Assembly: GCA_964506325.1 (NCBI GenBank)
Contig: CAZDLO010000008.1
Location: 10,130-74,129, forward strand
DNA: 64,000 nt
DNA from: CAINVV01 sp964506325
Lineage (GTDB): Bacteria; Bacteroidota; Bacteroidia; Bacteroidales; Prolixibacteraceae
Direction: 5' to 3'
The notes under the pieces are model-generated. The model was not told the DNA's origin. It made no database searches and was given only the letters and a program-made list of their open reading frames with translations. Position numbers and translations under genes: made by a program. Each line of letters begins with the position of its first letter. Position 1 is the stretch's first letter. This document shows, piece by piece, positions 17,940-26,409 of the stretch.

Positions 17940-18722
17940 TCAGTTTTTGGATTTTTTCAGAAAGGCCTCAAGTTCCGGGATGTGGTCGGTATTGATATAG
18001 TCAACCTTGAGTTTCATCAGGTAGGTCCATGCCTCCGGAGTATCAGGGGCATTCCAGAACCTGATGGTTTTGTTGATGCGGTGAACAGAATCAATGACTT
18101 GCACCAGTCTTTTTTCATCGTTGGCAGGTATTGGGCCGACACCATTCCAGCGGGTGAAATTGCCCAGGTTGTCGCTGTACAACCCGACCCGCTCAATCAG
18201 CTCTGAATTATATTTCAGCTTAAGATTTCCATCAAAATAGATGAAGTCGGGATAATTCCTGAACTTTGCCGGTTCAGGCCTGTTGCCGGTAATGGTGATC
18301 CGGACTGCATTCTTATTGACAATGGGATCAAATACTTCGGGGTATTTCAAAAGTATCCTGACCAACATCGACAAGGTTGGTTCGACCTCCGTTTTCAGAT
18401 CTATCAGCAGCTGGAAAGTCCCCGGTGAGTCCTTCCATGCCCTGCCTCCGTTCTCCCTGATCAGTTTCACGATGGGCAGGATGTAAAGTGATTCGATGGT
18501 CTTTTCGGCACTGACCTGGTTCCTGTTGTGGGCTACGAAAAGCTTGCCGTCGATGGCCCAGATATCAGCCTCAATGGATCCGAAATGAGCGTTGTAGGCC
18601 GACATGAACGGCGTTTTTTGTTCGTAATCGTTGTGGGAATGAGCATTCAGGGAGGTATACTGGGCGTTGGCTGCGAGAGCACATCCGAGAAACCATAACG
18701 TGACTGATAAGATTTTCTTCAT
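17940..18722 (-). CDS. Secreted GDPD/PI-PLC-like phosphodiesterase
   Basis: 260-residue protein with a signal peptide (to about ANA, residue 20) and the TIM-barrel phosphodiesterase pattern. HSHNDY (H28, H30) begins the active site, then SIEADIW (E51, D53) and VAHN (H65). This fits the glycerophosphodiester phosphodiesterase/PI-PLC superfamily. Known relatives hydrolyse glycerophosphodiesters or phosphatidylinositol. Near an inositol operon, release of inositol phosphates is attractive but unproven. It is the first gene of a two-gene unit with the GH63-like enzyme. Confidence 0.7.
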   Translation of the reverse strand: MKKILSVTLWFLGCALAANAQYTSLNAHSHNDYEQKTPFMSAYNAHFGSIEADIWAIDGKLFVAHNRNQVSAEKTIESLYILPIVKLIRENGGRAWKDSPGTFQLLIDLKTEVEPTLSMLVRILLKYPEVFDPIVNKNAVRITITGNRPEPAKFRNYPDFIYFDGNLKLKYNSELIERVGLYSDNLGNFTRWNGVGPIPANDEKRLVQVIDSVHRINKTIRFWNAPDTPEAWTYLMKLKVDYINTDHIPELEAFLKKSKN

Positions 18723-18889
18723 TGGTTAGTTTTTTGATGTTTGGTTGCATGTGGAATAGAAGTTCTGTAAAGCATATGGAGGTCCTGTGAAGTCCTTTTC
18801 CCTTGTGACGAAAATAATTTTTATTTCGGTTGAATTGGTTGTTTCAGGAAATTTTTCATGGTAAATTGGCAATGGGAAGTTTTTTCAGG

Positions 18890-21800
18890 TTATTTGAGTT
18901 CCCGGGGATGCCCTGCCTGCATTTCAGATTTGATCTCCGGATGAGACAACGGCTCAGCGAATATCTTCACCTGGTCAATCCATCCATTGAAAAAACGCTG
19001 ATCCGGAAATTCTTCATTCCTGCCAATCATCCATTTTGCATGAGAAATAAGATTTCCGGGTAATATTTTCTTTTCACAGGCGGATAAAATCCCGTCGATG
19101 TACAATTCAAGGGTGTTCCCATTGTAAACTCCCGCGATATGATGCCAGTCTCCGGCCCAGTTGGCAGGCAAGTCTGTTTCGCAAACGCCGCGTCCCCAGC
19201 CTCCGGCAAAAAATGTGAGCTTTTTGGTGCCCGTTGCCTGGAGAACAATATTGTCCCCTTTGGAAATGATGTCTGACAGCTGATTTTGCTTCCGGGGATA
19301 TACCCATGCCATTATGGTAATTTGATCCTTCAGTTCATCCAGGCTCCTGGAATGGGCAAATTCAATGTATTTTAAAGTATCCCTCCCGACCTGTCCAGAC
19401 TGGGATTCCGTGCTGCTAATTTTCCTGACCAAACCAAAGTTCAGCAATCCCGACCGGTCGGGAATTGAATCTCCGGTCAAATCCGGTGCAACAGGGATGT
19501 CCGCAATTTTTGAGTCCCGGTTATCCTCGTAAATTTTAATTCTTTCAGAAACAGACCCGACGCTGATGGTGTGTATTCCGGCATTATTTATGGTGACGCC
19601 AGAGGAGATCTTCCGGATTTTGCCCGGGTCCAAAGTGACAATCTCCTGTTGAATTGTTCGGCCATCCAACTTCACAGACAAGGTATCCGTTACGGGTAAT
19701 CCGCCCTTATTCATAATTGTAAATTCGAAACCGGTCCGGCTGTTTATCCTGCAGGCAGGAGCTGCTCTCAGAGCTGTCACCTCAAGAGGTGTTTTTTTGC
19801 CCGAAGATGATGTTACCACTTCTGTTTGCACGGATTGATTTCCCAACATCAGTATTTTCATTCCGGTGCCGTACAACCTGCAGGCGATGGAATCATGAAC
19901 TGTATCATTTTCGTCAACTACAACATTCTTTTGTAAATATTCCCTGCCATCGAGGTGTAACTTCACAATTATTGTGCCCCTGGGTCCGGAATTGTTCACT
20001 GCAAACCTGGCGTGGAAGACCTCGTCCGACCGGACTTTTTCTTTTGAAAGATGAAATCCGGAAATTTTGAAACTGGATGAATGTTTGGTTTCTGATGGTC
20101 CGGTTGAAACCTGGTCTTTCACCGGAGGAATTGCCGGTTTGTGGTCCATTACGAAATCCAACATACCCCCAGCTGTTATGTCTTTGTGGGATATCCAATT
20201 GTTTTTTATCGGTAATCCATTGAAAAATAAATCTTTAACATATAATTTTTGATTAGGATTGCCGGTTGTTCTCAGAATGAATTCTTTCTTGCCGGGAAGA
20301 TGAATGGTTACTTTCTTAAAAATGGGCGTTCCGGTATCATATCCCGGCCGGCCCGGGCACAGGGGATAGAACCCGAGGGCATTGAATACATACCAGCTTG
20401 ACATCGAGCCCAGGTCGTCATTTCCCGGCAGTCCGTCTGCCGTATTTTTGAATCCGTAACTTAAGATCTTTCTTACCCATTCCTGTGTTTTATCCGGGCG
20501 GCCGGCATAGTTAAAGAGATAGTGGATATGAAACACCGGTTCATTGTCGAAAAATATATCCTGCCTGGTTAAGGCTGAATCCAAACGGGAAACGAATGCT
20601 TCCTTTCCCCCCATCAGGTTGATCAGATCGATTGGGTCTTGCGGTACAAAAAAGGAGTAACTCCATTTGTCACCTTCTTTGTACCCGGAATTGCCCGGTT
20701 CGGAGATGAAATCAGATCCGTTCCCGGGAACAAAAAACAGCGATTCGGGGAAAAGGAGGTTTCTGTATCCACGGCTTCTTTTCAGTAGGGAATCTGCCGC
20801 CCTGGTGTCTTTCATTACACTGCCTGCAAACCGGGAAAGTGCCCAGTCGTCGTAAGAATACTCAAGTGTTTTGGTTACTGATTCTGAAAAGGATGACGGC
20901 ACATATCCCAGGTTCAGGTAGGCAGAAAAGTCTTCGTCCCTGTGCTGTGACAAGCAATTGGTCATGGCCTCCCAGGCCAGTAAGCTGTCAAAATTACAAA
21001 TACCCTTCAAATAGGAATCAACGATCACCGGAATCACATGATGGCCCGTCATGGGGCCGATGGGCAACTGACCTGCCTGGCTGTACTGATCCAGCATGGA
21101 CCTGATAATATCACCTTGGGTATCAGGCAGCAATAAACTGAGTAAGGGGTGCAGTGTTCTGAACGTATCCCATACAGAGAACCCGCTGTATTGGTTCAGG
21201 CCTTTTGCCTGGTGAACCAGTCCGTCTGATCCCCTGTAAAACCCGTCTGCATCAGAAACTATCCACGGTAAAAGGAAGGAGTGGTACAAGGCGGTATAAA
21301 ATATTGTTTTGTTAACCGTTGAGGTATCCTCTACCTCTATCATGGACAGTTTTTTCTGCCATGACTCCCTGTTGGATGCACAAAAACTGTCAAAATCCCA
21401 GGAAGGGATCTCTTGGTCCAGGTTTCTGGCAGTACTTTCCCGGTTCAGTTCAGAAGCCCCTATTTTCAGCAGCAGGATGTTTTCTCCGCTGCCGGCTGCC
21501 GGGAATGTTAAGAGTATTCCGTCTTTGAGTTCTTTTTTTGCAATATATTCCCGGTTAAGTAAAACAACAGTATTTAGTTTGGAACCTTCCAGTTTTTTGC
21601 CGGAGAGGAAACTGATGGTTCCCATGTCACCCAGGAAAATCATTGGGGTGGTTTGCGGAGGAAAAGTAAACCGGAAGATCCCGGCATGAACGGATGCTGT
21701 TGACTCAACCCTTGTCCCGTTGTCCCTGAACAAAACGCTGTAGTAACCGGGAGTACTTATTTCATCGCTGTGGGAAAAAGTCCGGGAATAATTGCCGGAA

Positions 21801-22153
21801 GGGGATCCTGTAACCGGGTCGACAGGCATCACCCTTATTTTTCCGGCAGAACCATTCGGATAGCCGCTCCGGTGACCGGTGCAACTGAAGAAACAGATCG
21901 TGCTGTCGCGGAAGTCATAGCCGTAAGGTTCTGAAGCTTTCGTTTCCGGTGTCAGCTGCATATACCCAAAAGGTGCCACAGCGCCCGGATAGGTTCCGCC
22001 TTCCGCGCCCCACAGGGCTTTTGTTTTGGTCTGTGTCGTACCGATCAACGGATTTACCGGCTTCGTCGCGTTATTTTCCTGACCCCGGAGAGAAGAGCAA
22101 AATATAATGGAAAGGAGGACAATCCAGGAAAGGACAAAGATGTTTCGTATCAT
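18890..22153 (-). CDS. GH92-family alpha-mannosidase-like protein with C-terminal LamG domain
   Basis: 1087-residue secreted enzyme. After a signal peptide come GH92 landmarks: VNPLIGT, GGTYPGAVAPFGYMQLTPET, YHSFLLPWIVSDADG, FSVWDTFRTLHPLLSLL, and DDLGSMSSWYVFNALGFYPL near residue 640. GH92 enzymes are Ca2+-dependent exo-alpha-mannosidases acting on N-glycans and mannans. The region after about 720 holds CARDB/Ig-like modules and ends in a concanavalin/LamG-like domain (FAHSRSLDELKDQITIMAWV, LELYIDGI). It departs from the canonical family in two loops (CTGHRSGYPNGSAG and DDLGSMSSW), so linkage specificity may differ. Confidence 0.85.
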   Translation of the reverse strand: MIRNIFVLSWIVLLSIIFCSSLRGQENNATKPVNPLIGTTQTKTKALWGAEGGTYPGAVAPFGYMQLTPETKASEPYGYDFRDSTICFFSCTGHRSGYPNGSAGKIRVMPVDPVTGSPSGNYSRTFSHSDEISTPGYYSVLFRDNGTRVESTASVHAGIFRFTFPPQTTPMIFLGDMGTISFLSGKKLEGSKLNTVVLLNREYIAKKELKDGILLTFPAAGSGENILLLKIGASELNRESTARNLDQEIPSWDFDSFCASNRESWQKKLSMIEVEDTSTVNKTIFYTALYHSFLLPWIVSDADGFYRGSDGLVHQAKGLNQYSGFSVWDTFRTLHPLLSLLLPDTQGDIIRSMLDQYSQAGQLPIGPMTGHHVIPVIVDSYLKGICNFDSLLAWEAMTNCLSQHRDEDFSAYLNLGYVPSSFSESVTKTLEYSYDDWALSRFAGSVMKDTRAADSLLKRSRGYRNLLFPESLFFVPGNGSDFISEPGNSGYKEGDKWSYSFFVPQDPIDLINLMGGKEAFVSRLDSALTRQDIFFDNEPVFHIHYLFNYAGRPDKTQEWVRKILSYGFKNTADGLPGNDDLGSMSSWYVFNALGFYPLCPGRPGYDTGTPIFKKVTIHLPGKKEFILRTTGNPNQKLYVKDLFFNGLPIKNNWISHKDITAGGMLDFVMDHKPAIPPVKDQVSTGPSETKHSSSFKISGFHLSKEKVRSDEVFHARFAVNNSGPRGTIIVKLHLDGREYLQKNVVVDENDTVHDSIACRLYGTGMKILMLGNQSVQTEVVTSSSGKKTPLEVTALRAAPACRINSRTGFEFTIMNKGGLPVTDTLSVKLDGRTIQQEIVTLDPGKIRKISSGVTINNAGIHTISVGSVSERIKIYEDNRDSKIADIPVAPDLTGDSIPDRSGLLNFGLVRKISSTESQSGQVGRDTLKYIEFAHSRSLDELKDQITIMAWVYPRKQNQLSDIISKGDNIVLQATGTKKLTFFAGGWGRGVCETDLPANWAGDWHHIAGVYNGNTLELYIDGILSACEKKILPGNLISHAKWMIGRNEEFPDQRFFNGWIDQVKIFAEPLSHPEIKSEMQAGHPRELK

Positions 22154-22329
22154 TGGGCAGGACCGGATTTATCGGTGAAATTGTACATTCTCCCTGATTG
22201 ATCCCGGGGAATCAGTCTGTAAAACCATTCTTTGTGTCGTGTTGCGTTTTCCCGGCAGGTTGCGTCCTGCTGCCGGCGGTGAAAGCCACCCCGGGAACAT
22301 TTTTTTCGGATGCAAGAATCCGCCGGTTT

Positions 22330-23394
22330 TTATTTTCGTTGCCTGTAATGGTATTTCTCACCCCAGGCCATTTGTATCCATGGAAATACTGACGGATCTC
22401 CCAGCCTGCTGTAATTGAGCCAGTAAGGTTCGCGGTGGTCGATGGTATGGCCCATTTCATTTTCGTGCCCGGGCAGGGTGAGTCTGGGACGGAATCCCCT
22501 TACAAGCCTGTGATCAGGGTAGACAGACCAGCTGTTGGTCATGAGCACATCCACCTTGCAAACATCGCCTGCCTTGTCGATCCAGCTAAAGTCACCGAGG
22601 TTGGACTGGTCGCCCGTGTGGGCAAAAGTCATACCTTCAGGGGTTGCCACCACTGTTACGTTGTTCGGTATATCTTCACCCTGGTGACCGGGATTGGTAT
22701 AGAACCTGAGTTTTATTCCCTTGCCGGGAAGTTCAATTTCCTGCAGAAGGCCCGCTTTTCTCTCGGGGTGAGTTACCCTGGCATAGAAATCATAGGCCGG
22801 CCAGAGATTGGGCGGGGTCACAACGGGCTTGTTTTGTTGCAGCAACATCTCCGCCATCCATGGATCCGCATGGTCGCCGTGGTGGTGTGAGACGAACAGG
22901 ATATCGAGCTGATCAATTAATTTTTGCATCATCTCTTTTGGCAGTGTGAATCCGGGAATGGAAAGAACCCCTCTCTGCACATCAAATCCAATCGTCACTG
23001 TGGCAGTTTTAACGACAAATGCATGGTCATACAATTTCCAGACAACAGCTCCTTTCGTGACTTTTTCGGAACAGATCTCACGGATGGCTTGCTGAATGCG
23101 CTGCTGCAGAAACTCCTGCACTGCCGGCCGGGTTGGGGCCTTCTGTTCGTGCATAACATTGTCTATCATGAGGAGAGCCATTTTTCGTTGCATAGGTTCG
23201 GCCAGCGCGGGAGGACTTTGAAGCAGTGCCTCGCCTGCGAGCTGCAAAGTAACTTTTGCCTGCTGGTTGAGGTAACCTTCCACATCCCCCCACCAGTCGG
23301 TTTTGGTATCGGGGTTGGTTGTTGCCGGATTTTGTGCCATTGAATACAGATGGCAGATCAGGCTAAAGGCTAATAAAACTATTTTTCTCTTCAT
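22330..23394 (-). CDS. Secreted metallo-beta-lactamase-fold hydrolase
   Basis: 354 residues from MKRKIVLLAFSL, which begins a signal peptide ending near SMAQ; an upstream in-frame ATG at 23496 gives an implausible N-terminus. The zinc motif is FVSHHHGDHADPW (HxHxDH), with later ligands in TNPGHQGEDIP, FAHTGDQ and a final LTLPGHENEMGH. This is the UlaG/RomA-like branch of MBL-fold enzymes; the substrate is unknown. It lies upstream of the GH92 gene on the same strand, separated by 176 nt with nothing recognisable. Confidence 0.72.
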   Translation of the reverse strand: MKRKIVLLAFSLICHLYSMAQNPATTNPDTKTDWWGDVEGYLNQQAKVTLQLAGEALLQSPPALAEPMQRKMALLMIDNVMHEQKAPTRPAVQEFLQQRIQQAIREICSEKVTKGAVVWKLYDHAFVVKTATVTIGFDVQRGVLSIPGFTLPKEMMQKLIDQLDILFVSHHHGDHADPWMAEMLLQQNKPVVTPPNLWPAYDFYARVTHPERKAGLLQEIELPGKGIKLRFYTNPGHQGEDIPNNVTVVATPEGMTFAHTGDQSNLGDFSWIDKAGDVCKVDVLMTNSWSVYPDHRLVRGFRPRLTLPGHENEMGHTIDHREPYWLNYSRLGDPSVFPWIQMAWGEKYHYRQRK

Positions 23395-23648
23395 TTTGTA
23401 ACAGTATTGTTCATGTGGGGCATTCAACCCGGATCCATTTGCCCTTGCCAGGGGCACGGTTATCAAGGTGAATTTGTTATTGGCTGTAAAAATCAAAGTT
23501 AAAATTAATCCTAAAGAACATTGAAATGTCTGCCCGTGAATATGGAAATTAAATTTTCATCTGCCGTTGGCCAACTCTGCTGAATTTGTATCCATCCCAT
23601 TTCAAAACCCGGCAATAGTTGCTAAATTCGTTTCTCAAATTTCCATTT

Positions 23649-25391
23649 ATGAAGTATCGAATTTCTGCCATAATCCTGCTTGTAATTTTTGCCGCAACAA
23701 TCTACCCGGTTACAGCATGTACCAACTTTATCGTCACCAAAAAAGCCAGCAAGGACGGATCTGTCATGATAACCTATGCTGCCGATTCACACACCCGTTA
23801 CGGTGCCATAGCCTATTATCCTGCTGCTGATCACTTGCCCGGAAGTCCCTGCGAGGTGTATCACTACGAAAACGGGAAACTGCTCGGGACCATTCCTGAA
23901 GTTGCCCACACCTACTCAGTGGTTCAGTTCATGAATGAAAAGCAGGTTGCCATCGGCGAAACGACTTTTGGCGGACTTGATTCCCTTGCCACGCAGCCCG
24001 GAGCTATCCTGGATTACGGGTCGCTGATGCGCATTGGGCTCCAGCGTTCAAAAACCGCCCGGGAAATGATCCGGATCATGACCGAACTGGTGAAGGAATA
24101 TGGGTATGCCACTTCCGGTGAATCCTTTTCAATATCCGATCCCAGTGAAGCCTGGATCATGGAGCTGATTGGGAAAGGCAAGTATGAGAAAGGGGCCGTA
24201 TGGGTTGCCCGACTGGTTCCGGACGGATATGTGAGCGGTCATGCCAACCAGGCAAGAATAACAACTTTCCCGTTTCAAAAGAGCAACAACTGGAGTAACC
24301 CTGGCCAGACAGTGTATCATTCACCTGATGTTATAAGTTTTGCGAAAAAGCATGGTTTCTACAAGGGAGATGATGCCACCTTCAGTTTTTCTGATGTCTA
24401 CAATCCGTTGAAATTTGGGGGTGCGCGCTTCTGCGATGCAAGGGTATGGTCTTTTTTTAGGAATATCAGCAGGGAAATCAGGGAGAACCCTGTTTTTACT
24501 GCTTACGCCCAGGGTGAATTCATCCGCGAAAGCAAATTTTCTGACCAGTCTCCGAACCCCAATGCCTATGCTACCAACCGCCTGCCATTGTGGGTCAAAC
24601 CCGACTCGCCTGTGCTCCTTCGTGATGTAATGGCAAGAATGCGTGACCATTATGAAGATACACCGCTCGACATGCGCAACGATAACGGGGCCGGCCCTTA
24701 CAAGTCGCCCTACCGGTGGCGGCCGATGGAGTTTGCCGTTGACAGTGTGATGTACCTGAACGAAAGGGCAGTGGCCACCCAGCAAACCGGCTACAGCTTC
24801 GTGGCGCAATCCCGCAGCGGGTTTCCGGATGCCGTGGGCGGTGTTTTCTGGTTCGGTACGGATGATGCGGATGGCTGCGTTTATGCACCTATGTTCTGCG
24901 GAATCAGCCGCATTCCGCAAAGTTTTGCCCTCGGCAACGGATCCATGATATCCTGGTCCGAAACATCTGCATACTGGACCTTCAGCCAGGTCAACAACTG
25001 GGCCTATTCCCGTTACAACGTCATTCATCCTGAAATCGAGAAGTACCAGTCTCAACTGGAAAGTCAGTTTGTTGCCGAAGTTGAGGATGTCCAGCAAAAG
25101 GTGAAGGAGCTGGCAAACAGCAATCCTGGCAGGGGAATCGAATATCTGACCGATTATTCCGAGAGGACAGGTGACAAGCTGGTGGCCGACTGGTCGGCTT
25201 TTTACCGCTACCTGTTTATGAAATACCACGACGGCAACATCAAGGTTACGGATGGTAACCAGTTGAAAGACAATGGGAACAACAAAAATGTGCCGGCAAA
25301 GCCCCTGCAGCCGGGATATGGAAAAGAGTGGGAGCGAATTATGATCCAGGGTACCGGCGACCGTTTGAAAGTTCCCGGCAAAGAGCTTTAA
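23649..25391 (+). CDS. Peptidase family C69 (dipeptidase A-like), secreted
   Basis: 580 residues from MKYRISAII, chosen because it starts the signal peptide; ten more codons are open upstream. The N-terminal nucleophile Cys is C24 in TACTNFIVTKKASKDGS, exposed by signal or propeptide cleavage, as in Ntn-hydrolase C69 dipeptidases. Other family blocks are TYAADSHTRYGAIAYYPA, QVAIGETTFGG and SDPSEAWIMELIGKG. It is likely a periplasmic or surface dipeptidase that trims peptides for uptake. It leads a plus-strand unit with the ChbG-like and propeller genes (gaps 34 and 12 nt). Confidence 0.88.
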   Translation: MKYRISAIILLVIFAATIYPVTACTNFIVTKKASKDGSVMITYAADSHTRYGAIAYYPAADHLPGSPCEVYHYENGKLLGTIPEVAHTYSVVQFMNEKQVAIGETTFGGLDSLATQPGAILDYGSLMRIGLQRSKTAREMIRIMTELVKEYGYATSGESFSISDPSEAWIMELIGKGKYEKGAVWVARLVPDGYVSGHANQARITTFPFQKSNNWSNPGQTVYHSPDVISFAKKHGFYKGDDATFSFSDVYNPLKFGGARFCDARVWSFFRNISREIRENPVFTAYAQGEFIRESKFSDQSPNPNAYATNRLPLWVKPDSPVLLRDVMARMRDHYEDTPLDMRNDNGAGPYKSPYRWRPMEFAVDSVMYLNERAVATQQTGYSFVAQSRSGFPDAVGGVFWFGTDDADGCVYAPMFCGISRIPQSFALGNGSMISWSETSAYWTFSQVNNWAYSRYNVIHPEIEKYQSQLESQFVAEVEDVQQKVKELANSNPGRGIEYLTDYSERTGDKLVADWSAFYRYLFMKYHDGNIKVTDGNQLKDNGNNKNVPAKPLQPGYGKEWERIMIQGTGDRLKVPGKEL

Positions 25392-25425
25392 ATCCAATTA
25401 AATATCTACTTTAACAATTAACACC

Positions 25426-26397
25426 ATGCAAACAAAAAAAACCTCAATTTTCAACTCCGGGCTAAGATCTTTTCAGGTCTTAATGACCCTGGTTTCACTG
25501 CTGTTCATTACCTCTGCCTTTGGCCAGTCCAAATTGCTGAGCGAGCGCCTGGGGTACAAACCGACAGATAAGTTACTGATTGTCAACTGCGATGACGCAG
25601 GTATGTGTAATTCAGCCAACCTGGCTGTTATCGACGGACAGGAAAAGGGGCTGATCACCTCCTCCACCATCATGATGCCTTGCCCCTGGTCGGGAGCCAT
25701 GGCGGATTATGCCAGGAACCATCCCGAAAAGGATTTTGGAGTCCATCTTACCCACACTGCTGAATGGCGATTTTACAGGTGGGGACCTGTCGCTCCGAAG
25801 GAGCAGGTAAAAGGCCTTTGTGATCCTGATGGTTTCCTTTGGCGCAGCGTGGAAGAGGTATATGCACATGCCAAACCCGAAGAGGCGCTCATAGAAGGAC
25901 GTGCCCAGATCATGAGAGCGCTGGCGGCGGGGGTTCCTGTTACCCACATCGATTCACACATGGGAACCATGCAACATTCCCCGGAATATGTAAGGAGTTA
26001 CGTTCAGCTCGCCATGGAGTTCAACCTTCCCCTCAGGATGCCATCACAGTCGACCATGTTGAAATTTAATCAGCCGAATATGCGTGAAGAACTGTCAAAG
26101 CAGGGACTGGTCTTTACCGATTACTTCGTTTACGAAGAAATGCAGAATTACAAGGAGGTTAAACCATTCTGGACATCCGTCATTAAAAACCTGAAGCCCG
26201 GAGTGACAGAAATATTTATTCATGCCTCCAGGATGAGCGATGAACTTAGAGCCATCACCGGAACCGCCGAAAAACGTTCACAGGAAGCCGCCTGTTTTAC
26301 TACCGATGCCGATATCAGGCAATTGATTAAAGATCAGGGAGTCATACTTATCGGCTACAAGCCGTTACTGGATCTGCAAAGAAAACTCAGGAAATAA
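25426..26397 (+). CDS. ChbG/YdjC-family carbohydrate deacetylase, secreted
   Basis: 323 residues with a signal peptide (to about FGQ, residue 34). The YdjC fold is marked by VNCDDAGMCNSAN (D56, D57), FGVHLTHTAEW (H107) and THIDSHMGTM (H174, H178), which form the metal site. Relatives remove N-acetyl groups from diacetylchitobiose or similar amino sugars. Export is unusual compared with cytoplasmic ChbG and suggests an extracellular or periplasmic glycan substrate. Middle gene of a three-gene unit. Confidence 0.82.
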   Translation: MQTKKTSIFNSGLRSFQVLMTLVSLLFITSAFGQSKLLSERLGYKPTDKLLIVNCDDAGMCNSANLAVIDGQEKGLITSSTIMMPCPWSGAMADYARNHPEKDFGVHLTHTAEWRFYRWGPVAPKEQVKGLCDPDGFLWRSVEEVYAHAKPEEALIEGRAQIMRALAAGVPVTHIDSHMGTMQHSPEYVRSYVQLAMEFNLPLRMPSQSTMLKFNQPNMREELSKQGLVFTDYFVYEEMQNYKEVKPFWTSVIKNLKPGVTEIFIHASRMSDELRAITGTAEKRSQEAACFTTDADIRQLIKDQGVILIGYKPLLDLQRKLRK

Positions 26398-26409
26398 TCA
26401 TCTGACAAA

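Noticed and set aside
24321..25397. 358-codon minus-strand open frame opposite the C69 dipeptidase
   Set aside because: Antisense shadow of a well-supported gene; composition is rich in His, Arg and Cys with no recognisable domain.
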